A stretch of DNA of 64,000 bases from Ooceraea biroi (taxonomy: Eukaryota > Arthropoda > Insecta > Hymenoptera > Formicidae): contig NC_039513.1 in NCBI RefSeq assembly GCF_003672135.1, positions 1,798,833 through 1,862,832 of the forward strand, written 5' to 3'. Positions 53,512 through 62,923 of the stretch are shown here, piece by piece. Below the pieces are notes generated by a model. The model was not told the DNA's origin, did no database searches, and saw only the letters and a program-made list of their open reading frames with translations. Position 1 is the first letter of the stretch. Each line of letters starts with the position of its first letter. Position numbers and translations under genes: made by a program.

Positions 53512-54012
53512 CTAATTAAATGTGATGTTATAAGTGTTGCCATCTCTTCCTCGTCCGCGTCCGCGTCCGTGTCCGCGCTCTCGCCACTTGTAAGCTCCTC
53601 GCCCATTTCCATGTTTACTTCTGTACCACCGTCTGGCTGCAAAAAATAAATTGTGATTAATTTGTATAGTACTATTAGATGACATTGTTTATTTAATTAT
53701 GTCTCTTATTGTACAATTCTACTTACGCGTTTCATCCTCTTTCTTATCTTCTGGATGCTCCTCCTGCATCGGCTCATCCTCGTCGGATGATTCCGGCGCT
53801 TTTCGTGCTGCTTGTAACGAAGCTTCGGCGGTATCGAGTCAACGTCGAAGGTTTTCTATCTCCCATTTCTGACGATGGATTTCAGCGTCTTTTGATTCTT
53901 CCTCCGCCATTTCACTTATGTGTACTTTGCTACTAAACAATATAGAAAGTATTTTATAAAATATATGTTAATAATGTATTGTTGTTACTTACATGTCTAT
54001 CTCGTCTTCCAT
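53512..54012 (-). pseudogene. Mirror copy of the small three-exon gene, with a stop codon
   Basis: Exons 54012-53993, 53932-53727 and 53636-53512 use the same splice sites as the plus-strand copy. Exons 1 and 2 have identical lengths (20 and 206 nt), and exon 3 is 12 nt longer, adding a GRGR-type extension. The TGA at 53841-53839 replaces the CGA of the intact copy (a CpG transition), so the protein would stop in the coiled-coil segment. Otherwise the frame is preserved, and exon 3 is also open in an alternative frame (GEELTSGESADTDADADEEE). Confidence 0.6.
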
Positions 54013-54571
54013 CTTCTCGTCGTTTGATTGTAATTTGGTTACCTTCCCTACTTGCGCCAAATACGGGGGGTAGTAGAATCTGTAAGATCTGATCGATAAA
54101 AGTCCGTCGATAAAAATCCGTCGATAACTGATGATCGTAAAATAACAATAGAATAAATGTAGTTTAATTTTTTATATGACCGGACCTATTTTATGATATT
54201 TACTTTTATAATCGAATTGAAAACATCATAGACAGTAATAGAGTACATTAACCATTCTATAATACATAAATTCATTATATAACTATTATTATATTATATA
54301 ATAAAGATAAATATAAATATATATATAATAATATGGTTAATATAATTTATTACTATCATGTTTTTAATTCGATCATAAAAGTAAATATCATAAAATAGGT
54401 CCGGTAGTATAAAAAATTAAAGTACATTTATTCTATTGTTATTTTACGATCATCAGTTATCAACGGATTTTTATCAACGGACTTTTATCGATCGGATCTT
54501 TCGGATTCTACTACCCCTCGTATTTGGCGTAAGTAGGGAAGGTAACCAAATTACAATCAAACGACGAGAAG

Positions 54572-55060
54572 ATGGAAGACGAGATAGACATGTAAGTAAC
54601 AACAATACATTATTAACATATATTTTATAAAATACTTTCTATATTGTTTAGTAGCAAAGTACACATAAGTGAAATGGCGGAGGAAGAATCAAAAGACGCT
54701 GAAATCCATCGTCAGAAATGGGAGATAGAAAACCTTCGACGTCGACTCGATGCCGCCGAAACTTCTTTACAAGCAGCACAAAAAGCGCCGGAATCATCCG
54801 ACGAGGATGAGCCGATGAAGGAGGAGCATCCAGAGGATAAGAAAGAGGATAAAACGGGTAAGTAGAATTGTACAATAAGAGACATAATTAAATAAACAAT
54901 GTCATCTAATAGTACTATACAAATTAATCACAATTTATTTTTTGCAGCCAGACGGTGGTACAGAAGTAAACATGGAGATGGGCGAGGAGCTTACAAGTGG
55001 CGAGAGCGCGGACGCGGACGAGGAATAGGTGGCAACACTTATAACATCACATTTAATTAG
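54572..55060 (+). CDS. Intact three-exon small gene: acidic coiled-coil plus RG-rich tail
   Basis: Exon 1 is 54572-54591 (MEDEID plus two bases, donor AT|GTAAGT). Exon 2 is 54652-54857 (acceptor TTTAG|TAG, a tandem TAGTAG site allowing a 3-base choice; donor CGG|GTAAGT). Exon 3 is 54948-55060 (acceptor TTTTTTGCAG). Joined: 113 codons including the stop, no interruptions, 112 residues. Residues 17-60 (EEESKDAEIHRQKWEIENLR, then RRLDAAETSLQAAQK) look like a short coiled coil. An acidic SSDEDEP segment follows, and the C-terminus is arginine/glycine-rich (RWYRSKHGDGRGAYKWRERG, then RGRGIGG). I recognise no family. An RNA-binding role of the RG tail is only a guess. Its mirror copy on the other arm carries a stop. 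Confidence 0.55.
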
Positions 55061-55882
55061 TAAGTTATGTTGTCATAAACGTTACTATTTTAATTACATT
55101 TCGATTTTATTACAAATTACATTTCATTACTTCCTTCGATCAGTTTATAATCAATCACTCAACGTTACAGAACCTCTGTGCCGCCGACCGAATCCAAGGA
55201 CTACGCTCCAAGGACTACGCCGGAAAACGTCTTTCGTTTGTTTCATTTATTTTAATTCATTATTTTGTATCCATGTCCTTGGAACCGTGTAGTACAATGT
55301 ACCTATCTATACAGGGTGAATCTTAATTCCTGTGACAACGTTTTACCATGGAAGATGGGTTACCAACCGCAGCAGTGATGAATCGATCGATCCATACATG
55401 TCAGCCGCTTGGATCGACCGTGCGTGTGGTAATGTTCAGGTATGTAAAAGATTAGGCGTCAAATGATGTATGTGCTACGCATGCATACTTTTCAAATATA
55501 TCTAACATCATTTATCGCATGAATCTTTTTTATCTTTTTATATGATTTTTTAAATAAATAATGAGTTATTTTTTTATAAATAACGATTTATTTGTTTATA
55601 AGTGTGTTGCATATACTTTAAATATATAAAAATATTATAATAATTTTAAAGAGTACAAAATAATAACGGTGGATTTCCGCACCACTATTGAAGTACCACC
55701 AATGGCGCGTTCGGTTTTTTTAACGTGGGCCTTCGCCTGGAGCCATATTATACCACACTGTTTTAAGACCTATTTTCCAGTACAGCTCATACAGATATAT
55801 TGAAGTCATATTGCGTAAGAGCACACGCAAACGAAAAACATCAGCGTGTGGCCGTGCGCAACATGTCATCAATGTAGCATTG

Positions 55883-57024
55883 TTATTTTAACAGGTGCTC
55901 AAAGTGGCCCCCTTCCATCTGCTCACAAAATGTGGCCCTATCCAAGAGCGAGCGACGCACCCGGCGCAAGATCTGAGGACTTATTGCACGGCAAGCACGT
56001 ACAATTCTGTCCTTCAGATCTTCAACGCTGACAGGTCGCGTTGCATATACCTGCTGCTTTAGATGACCCCATAGAAAAAAGTCTAATGGTGTAAGGTCAG
56101 GTGAACGTGGTGGCCATTCGTGGGGACCATGAAGACCGATCCAACGGTTACCGAATTTCTCATTTAACAAATCCCTCGTTGCCTTGGCAGTATGTGCAGA
56201 ATGGCCATCTTGCTGGAACCACATATTGACACGTAATTCCAGCGGCACATTATCCAACAAGGCAACAAGTTCATTGTTGAGAAATCTTCGGTATCCGTCA
56301 CCATCGATCCTACCATCAATGAAATAAGGTCTAATGATGTGGTCACCGAGAATACCCGCCCAAACGTTCACTGACCACCTGACTTGCGTATGCGCTTGCT
56401 GCATCCAGTGAGGATTCTCGGTTGCTCAGTAATGTGAGTTATGGCGGTTGACATTGCCATTATTGTGGAAAATACATTCGTCGGAAAACAGAATGTATTT
56501 GGAAAAATAGTAATTTTCCTCACTCACATCAAGGAGCTACCGAGAAAACCTCAATCTACGGGGTCCATCATCTGCACGCAGCTCTTGAGTTAGCGTTACC
56601 TTGTAGGGATGGAAGTGAGCTGACTTTAAAGCCCTGCACACTGTTGCTTGACAGACTCCTTGATACCGCGCGACGGCTCGTGTACTGATAGTAGGGTTCT
56701 CAGTGACCATTTGTAATATTGGTGCCGTATTTATGCGCTGTGGTCGTCCTGCACGAAGTATAAAAGTAACGATAAAAAGATACAATATTTAAATTATATT
56801 ATCAGAAGATCTTATAAATTATGTACCTGTCCGCTTAATAGGTCTAAATTGACCATCTTTTCGCAGCCGCGACTCTAATCTCATAAAAAATGAGTGATGC
56901 GGTTGTCTTCGCTCTGGGTATCTACGAGCATAGATTCTCGCAGTTTCCCTCGATCGTCAGCCGCACATAGCATATAGGAATATCATGTCGCACATCTCGT
57001 TATTTGTAAAATTGTGAGCCATGT
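55883..57024 (-). pseudogene. DD41D transposase, left copy, intron-containing, broken
   Basis: Exon 1 (about 57024-56830) begins MAHNFTNNEMCD and carries a TGA after LYAMCG. A GT-AG intron (GACAG|GTACAT ... CGTGCAG) leads to RRPQRINTAPILQMV and the helix-turn-helix STRAVARYQGVCQATVCRAL. After a gap and shift, 56404-55883 has RWSVNVWAGILGDHIIRPY, FQQDGHSAHTA (second D) and WPPRSPDLTPLDFFLWGHL (third D) with 41 residues between. Several stops and shifts make it inactive. Confidence 0.75.
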
Positions 57025-57162
57025 TGACCGCACGTTTTATCACGTTTTGCGAAATGCACAGGATCGAAGTGAGACATGAAGTGAACAATTTGAAATACGA
57101 AAACAATAAAAGAACAAATTTGCTTTGTATTTGTTCACTTCATGTCTCACTTCGATCCTGGG

Positions 57163-57305
57163 CATCTATCACGTAACTTTTCCCCTAGGATGGAAAATGA
57201 AAAATGAAAATTTCGCGTGAACTTTTACGTTATGATTTGCTGCTGAGATGAAGAAATTTTCATTTTTCATTTTCCATCCTAGGGGAAAAGTTACGTGATA
57301 GATGC
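57163..57305. repeat. Hairpin MITE (about 143 bp)
   Basis: GCATCTATCACGTAACTTTT...CATTTTTCATTTTCCATCC arms of about 50 bp mirror each other around a short loop. Confidence 0.85.
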
Positions 57306-57308
57306 ACT

Positions 57309-58010
57309 GTGCATGAGATGTACGATATGATATTACTATATGCTATGTGCGGCCGACAATCGAGGGAAACTGCGAGAATCTATGCTCGTAGATATCCAGA
57401 GCGAAGACAATTACATCACTCAATTTTTATGAGATTAGAGTCGCGACTGAGAAAAGATGATCAATTTAGACCTATTAAGCGGACAGATACATATTTATTT
57501 ATAAGATCCATGATAATATAATTTTAAATATTGTATCTTTTTATCGTTACTTTTATACTTCATGCAGAACGACCACAGCGTATAAATACTGCACCGATAT
57601 TACAAACGGTCACTGAGAACTCTATAATCAGTTCACGAGCCGTCGCGCGGTATTAAAGAGTCTGCCAAGCAACAGTGTGCAGGGCTTTAAAGTCCGCTTA
57701 CTTCCATCCCTACAAGGTAACGCTAACTCAAGAGCTGTATGCAGATGATGAACCTCATAGATTGAGATTAACGTTTGGGCGAGTATTCTCGATGACCACA
57801 CCATTGGACCTATTAGACTATTTGGGGTCATCTAAAGCAGCAGGTTTATGCAACGTGACCTGTCAGCGTTGAAAATCTGAAGGACAGAATTGTACGTGCT
57901 TGCCGTGCAATAAGTCCTCAGACCTTGCGCCAAGTGTGTCGCGCGCTCTTGAAAAGGGCCACATTTTGTGAGCGGATGGAAGGGGACCACTTTGAGCACC
58001 TGTTAAAATA
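57309..58010 (+). pseudogene. DD41D transposase, right copy, heavily degraded
   Basis: Exon 1 (57309-57490) retains MHEMYDMILLYAMCGRQSRE and ARRYPERRQLHHSIFMRLES without the stop seen in the left copy. The following exon reads RALKSAYFHPYKVTLTQELY. The catalytic region is mostly deleted: after 57780 only scattered similarity to the left copy remains, down to the C-terminal EHLLK-like end. Confidence 0.65.
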
Positions 58011-58611
58011 ACAATGCTACATTGATGACATGTTGCGCACGGCCACACGCTGATGTTTTTCGTTTGCGTGTGCTCTTACGCAATATGACTTCAATATATC
58101 TGTTTGAGCTATACTGAAAAATAGGTCTTAAAACAGTGTAGTATAATATGGCTCCAGGCGAAGGTCCATGTTAAAAAAACCGAACGCGCCATTGGTGGTA
58201 CTTCAATAGTGGTGCGGAAATCCACCGTTATTATTTTGTACTCTTTAAAATTATTATAATATTTTTATATATTTAAAGTATATGCAACACACTTATTAAA
58301 AAAATTAATCGTTAGTTATAAAACAATAACTCGTTATTTATTTAAAAATCATAAAAAGATAAAAAAGATTCATGCGATAAATGATGTTAGATATATTTGA
58401 AAAGTATGCATGCGTAGCACATACATCATTTGACGCCTAATCTTTTACATACCTGAACATTACCACACGCACGGTCGATCCAAGCGGCTGACATGTATGG
58501 ATCGATCGATTCATCACTGCTGCGGTCGGTAACCCTTCTTCCATGGTAAAACGTTGTCGCAGGAATTAAGATTCACCCTGTATATATAATTATACGTATA
58601 ATTACAATAAA

Positions 58612-58835
58612 TACTGTAAATATCTATCCCACACACACCCACACTCACACACAAACACACACTCACACTCACATGTGCAAACACGCACATACCTACGTAC
58701 ATACACACGTACATATCTACGTACATACTCACGTACATACACATCTACATACACACGTACATACACATGTGCATACATACGTACACACACACGTACATAA
58801 GTACGTACATACACACACACACACACATCATGCAC
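58612..58835 (-). repeat. Mirror GTAC/(CA)n minisatellite
   Basis: Units of ACATACACACGTACAT type and (CA)n runs, the inverse of the array at 52785-53250. Confidence 0.85.
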
Positions 58836-58847
58836 GCAAAATATATT

Positions 58848-59126
58848 ACATGGTGTCCCAGACCTACCGTATAATTCGATCTTTGTACACTGTTTGCAAG
58901 ATCAACGAATCTCATATATTGTTTCGAATATTGTTTCAAATAGAGTAATGTTATGGAATGATCGTTTTCATATGCGACGTGCCTGTGCGATACCTGATTG
59001 GTGAAATTCAAACATTTCTCGTTTAAGAAGTATAACAGCCTCGATTTTGGTATTAGGATTTTCCTCTCCAAATGAACTCAGGAATCTACTATTAAAGGTT
59101 TATACGGTAGGTGTAGGACACTGTGT
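58848..59126. repeat. MITE with 26-bp imperfect ends (about 280 bp)
   Basis: CATGGTGTCCCAGACCTACC (58848) is mirrored by GGTAGGTGTAGGACACTGTG (59107-59126). No coding capacity. Confidence 0.65.
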
Positions 59127-59342
59127 ATATAGCATTTTTTTCATCTGAATTTAAATTTCTTTAATTGCTTTGATATCTTTTTGTAATGTAGAGATTAATT
59201 TTTTCAGGTTCTACCAGGTTTTTTTTTAAAGGGGAGGTAAGTATTTTTGTACGTATATTATATTAGTGTATAGAATTAAATACAACCAATATATAATAGC
59301 TACAGATATCAAATTGGGAAAATATAACTGTTGTGCTTATAG
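59127..59342. other. No feature seen, AT-rich
   Basis: AT-rich DNA between the MITE and the minisatellite. No ORF or element end was recognised. The 5' end of Helitron B may lie here but could not be placed. Confidence 0.4.
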
Positions 59343-59510
59343 TAGGGTGCTGTGCGTCTGTAAGGAACGGGTGCTGTGCGTCTGTAAGGAACGGGTGCTG
59401 TGCGCCTGTAAGGGACGGGTGCTGTGTGCCTATAAGGAGCGGGTGCTGTGCGCCTGTAAGGAGCGGGTGCTGTGCGCCTGTAAGGAGCGGTGCTTGTGCT
59501 TACAAAAAAC
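59343..59510 (+). repeat. 24-bp minisatellite, about 7 copies
   Basis: Units GGGTGCTGTGCGCCTGTAAG plus four bases. It lies directly upstream of the Helitron B protease start. Confidence 0.9.
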
Positions 59511-59532
59511 GTGTGTTGTGAGGTTATAAAAC

Positions 59533-60261
59533 TTGGTTACTGTGTGCCTATTGAATAAAATGTTTCCAACGACACAAAATATTATTTTACAATCTGCAGA
59601 TAGAAATATAATCAGTCGAGGCGAATGGCTTACTGACGTGCATATGGATCTTTTCCATCAACTTTTAAAAAATTGTTCGGATTATAGACCTGTCGAAACA
59701 TGGCGAATACAACTTATTGATACGATACAACCTGTATTACAAGGTACAAAACACATTCAAATATTGTACAGTTCGTCACATTGGGTATGTAGCTATTACG
59801 ATAGAAAACATATATTTATATATGATTCTTTGAATAATAAAACATTGAATAATGATCATAAGCAATTCTTGAGAAGATTATTTCCAACGTATGACTTTGA
59901 GAAACATCCTGTTAAATTTCCTACTGTGGACCGTCAACCGAACGGTAACGATTGTGGTGTTTTTGCTATAGCTTTTGCAACTTCGTTATTATTTAATATT
60001 AAACCTGATAAAGTAAGATATGAACATAAGTTAATGCGTTCGCATTTAATAAGAATTTTTGAAACGAATGTAATTGAGCACTTTCCTCAAGATGTGCAAC
60101 ATGGCGTTGTTCGAAATGTATTTCCATTATCAGTTATAAAAGTAAGAGAAGCTAAAGCAGTTCGTAAACGTGAGATACGTCAATGTGAGACGGAACAACA
60201 GAAGTCGAATCGATTAAGAAAACGTCGCGATATTTATAATGAAAAAAATGTAGGAAAGTAG
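59533..60261 (+). CDS. Ulp1-like cysteine protease of Helitron B
   Basis: The open frame encodes 242 residues. The N-terminal region has GEWLTDVHMDLFHQLLKNCS and YRPVETWRIQLIDTIQ. The C48-type active site is complete: SSHWVCSYYD (His), IFIYDSLN (Asp) and NGNDCGVFAIAFA (Cys). The end is basic (VREAKAVRKREIRQ). In the reading after 60261 a frameshift leads directly into the repeat linker, so the protease was probably the N-terminal part of one long Helitron polyprotein. The protease domain itself is undamaged. Confidence 0.8.
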   Translation: MVTVCLLNKMFPTTQNIILQSADRNIISRGEWLTDVHMDLFHQLLKNCSDYRPVETWRIQLIDTIQPVLQGTKHIQILYSSSHWVCSYYDRKHIFIYDSLNNKTLNNDHKQFLRRLFPTYDFEKHPVKFPTVDRQPNGNDCGVFAIAFATSLLFNIKPDKVRYEHKLMRSHLIRIFETNVIEHFPQDVQHGVVRNVFPLSVIKVREAKAVRKREIRQCETEQQKSNRLRKRRDIYNEKNVGK

Positions 60262-60289
60262 AAGTCAATCAGAAAGAATTAGAAAGTAT

Positions 60290-60506
60290 TCGTGCTAAAA
60301 ATCGTCGCCGATATCAAGAGGATTTAGAAAATAATCGTGCGAAAAAGCGTCGCCGATATCACCAGGATATAGAAAATAAGCGTGCAGAAAAACGTCATCG
60401 ATACGAACAGAGTATAGAAAATAATCGTGCAAAAAAACGTCATCGATACGAACAGAATATAGAAAATAATCGTGCAAAAACACGTCATCGATACGAACAG
60501 AATATA
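60290..60506 (+). repeat. 45-bp tandem repeat coding for basic 15-residue units
   Basis: About five units translate as ENNRAKKRHRYEQNI with small changes. The mariner inserted inside this array: after it, at 61796, the next unit (ENNRAKKRMCYL) continues in frame once one TA is removed. Confidence 0.85.
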
Positions 60507-61793
60507 TTGGGTTGGCCAAAAAGTAATTGCGTTTTTTTCCAATAGATGGACATACATGTCTTGAAATGTAACTAACTTCATTCTAAACCGCAAATTCATT
60601 ATGTAGGTTAACAACTCACAGTTCAAGCTTGTTTTAGAAAAAGAAAGTACACGATTTCGTTAACAATTGTTTGTTTGCCGTCGATTTCAAAATGGAAAAT
60701 CAAAAAGAACATTTTCGTCATATTTTGTTTTATTACTTCCGAAAAGGGAAAAACGCTGTGCAAGCTCATAAAAAGTTATGTCATGTATATGGTGAAGATG
60801 CTTTAAACTGCGGCAGTGTCAAAATTGGTTTACTAAATTTCGATCTGGAGATTTTAATGTGAAAGATGCACCACGCTCAGGAAGGCCAATCGAAATTGAT
60901 GATGACAAAATAAAGGCACTGATCGATTCCAATCGGCGTTTAACGACACGAGAGATTGCTGAGAATCTTAACATATCGAAATCGAGTGTTGAAAACCATT
61001 TAAAACGACTTGGATACATTAGTAAGCTCGATATTTGGGTACCACATGAGCTCAAAGAAATTCATCTCACTAAGCGTATTGACACCTGCGATTCTCTTTT
61101 GAAACGTGAGGAAAATGATCCATTTTTGAAACGTATGATAACAGGCGACGAAAAATGGATCGTCTACAACAACGTCAAACGAAAAAGATCGTGGAGCAAG
61201 CGTGATGAACCTGCTCAAAGCACTTCAAAAGCAGATATTCACCAAAGAAAGATTATGCTGTCAGTCTGGTGGGACTTTAAAGGTATTGTGTATTTTGAGC
61301 TGCTTGCAAGGAATCAAACCATTAATTCAGACGTATACTGTCGTCAACTGGATAAATGAAATGATGCCATCAAACAGAAACGTCGAGAATTGGTGAATCG
61401 CAAAGGTGTTGTGTTTCACCATGATAACGCTAGACCACGTACAAGTTTGGTCACTCGTGAAAAATTGTTGCAGCTTGGATGGGATGTGTTACCACATCCA
61501 CCATATTCGCCAGACCTGGCACCATCATATTACCATTTGTTTCGTTCTTTGCAAAACGTCTTGAATGGTAAAACCTTTACTGCTGATGAGGATATCAAAT
61601 CGTTCTTGGAATTGTTTTTTGCTGAAAAAGATAAGAACTTTTTTGAGCGCGGAATCATGAAGTTGCCTGAAAAATGGCAAAAGATAATCAAACAAAATGG
61701 ACAATATATTGTTTAATAAAGTTTTTGTTTCCCATAAAAAATTCGCCTTTTATTTATATAAAAAAAAACGCAATTACTTTTTGGCCAACCCAA
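60507..61793 (+). mobile_element. mellifera-type mariner (1287 bp)
   Basis: The ends TTGGGTTGGCCAAAAAGTAA and the complement are flanked by TA (60505-60506, 61794-61795). This terminal motif is characteristic of the mellifera subfamily known from honey bee and other insects. Confidence 0.93.
60692..61716 (+). pseudogene. mellifera-type mariner transposase, three defects
   Basis: It starts MENQKEHFRHILFYYFRKGK. A frameshift near 60820 separates this from the rest of the DNA-binding domain (LTTREIAENLNISKSSVENH). The first catalytic D is in ITGDEKWIVYNN. A TGA at 61357-61359 interrupts CRQLDK-stop-NDAIK in frame. The second D is in FHHDNARPR. The third catalytic position, usually APSDYHLF, reads APSYYHLF, so D is replaced by Y. 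The copy is inactive at three independent points. Confidence 0.88.
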
Positions 61794-62923
61794 TAGAAAA
61801 TAATCGTGCAAAAAAACGAATGTGTTACTTAATAAATGTTGAGCACGAACGAAATAGGCAAAAAAGAGTGAACTGTGATCGTAAGTGGCTTTATAATAAG
61901 CGATATTATCAGAAAAGAAGGTCTAATTCGATCTTTGACAAGAAAAATCATATTGCCGAAAATATTTGTAAAAAATATGTCAAAATTCGAGCGAGGAATT
62001 TTATAAAAATTCGCGATTCTCCGGAAGTATTCGTAAAAAATATTTTGCACAAGCTCAATATTACAGATTGCAGCAAAGGTTATATTGAAAAACGATTAGA
62101 AGTTGAAAAAGTCATATGCTGGTGTATGCATCTAAGAGACTGTAATATTCGTAATATACATAAAATGTTAACTCTGCTTAAAAACAAATCAGAAACATGT
62201 TTGACTGTTGTTGTAGAATGTTCTACAGTTGATGACAAATTACGTGCACTGTGTGGCATATCTAGACATACAGCTTCGTCCGAAAATTATTTCGTTGATT
62301 CGATTTATCACGATATAATTTCATCTGAAGTCAATATAAGGGAGCCTCTAATAATAAATACGAAAGGACAGACTGAAAATATATTACCCTTGATGGAGGG
62401 AAGAGCAAAAAGGTCGTGGTTGTGCAATTCTTTATGTAAAATTAACGATCCGCTTCTAATTGATCGATATCAAAAATTTCTAGAAGCTATAAATATATGT
62501 ACTTTAAAGAACGTATCAAAACTCATGCACAATATTTATGAATGTACCGTGAAAACTTCAAATGATAAATTGGGTCATACGCATAGCTGTTATATTGATT
62601 TAAATCTTTGTAAAGCGATGTCAGTTCCAATGCAGTTATTATCGCCTCATTTCCTCAAAGTAAGAAATATTAAACGTTTAATGTATCAACTTAAGAATTT
62701 TTATCAAAAATTGTTGTATTTGGACGAAGCATTATATTCTGCTGATTTGAATATATTAAATGAAATTGTAACTTCAGCACAAGAAAAAGTAGATATGTAC
62801 AAGCATAAGCAAACTGGAATAATTTTGAGTGATGATGATATTATTTCTAAATATCATAATGCATTTACGATTTTAAAAAAAACGTTCACTGGACACACCG
62901 CGGTATATTTGTATATCGTGTGA
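61794..62923 (+). pseudogene. Helitron B linker end and N-terminal region
   Basis: Helitron reading resumes after the mariner with a basic repeat unit and continues to KRLEVEKVICWCMHLRDC, SCYIDLNLCKAMSVPMQLLS and VRNIKRLMYQLKNFYQ. These blocks match Helitron A (WCFYIRNVYILQ, HGCYIDYEICRSW, RNIKRLIYDLINL). Residues before 61796 in this frame are antisense or terminal mariner sequence. The frame breaks near 62900, where RYICISCERLCYKR is expected to continue. Confidence 0.78.

Larger units (their letters stand above)
55312..58580. mobile_element. Head-to-head pair of DD41D mariners between shared ends
   Basis: The ends CAGGGTGAATCTTAATTCCT and the complement are flanked by TA (55310-55311, 58581-58582). 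The two halves (about 55312-57090 and 57130-58580) are inverted copies, each with a transposase reading outward from the centre. A MITE (57163-57305) lies beside the symmetry axis in the right half. Confidence 0.85.
52785..58840. repeat. Giant inverted repeat, arms about 1.5 kb, right arm split by mariners
   Basis: 53252-54245 mirrors 54330-55311, and the mirror resumes after the mariner pair at 58583-58835, where GGGATAGATATTTACAG and its complement and the GTAC arrays correspond. The centre is AT-rich (about 54246-54330). Each arm carries one copy of a small three-exon gene. Confidence 0.88.
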
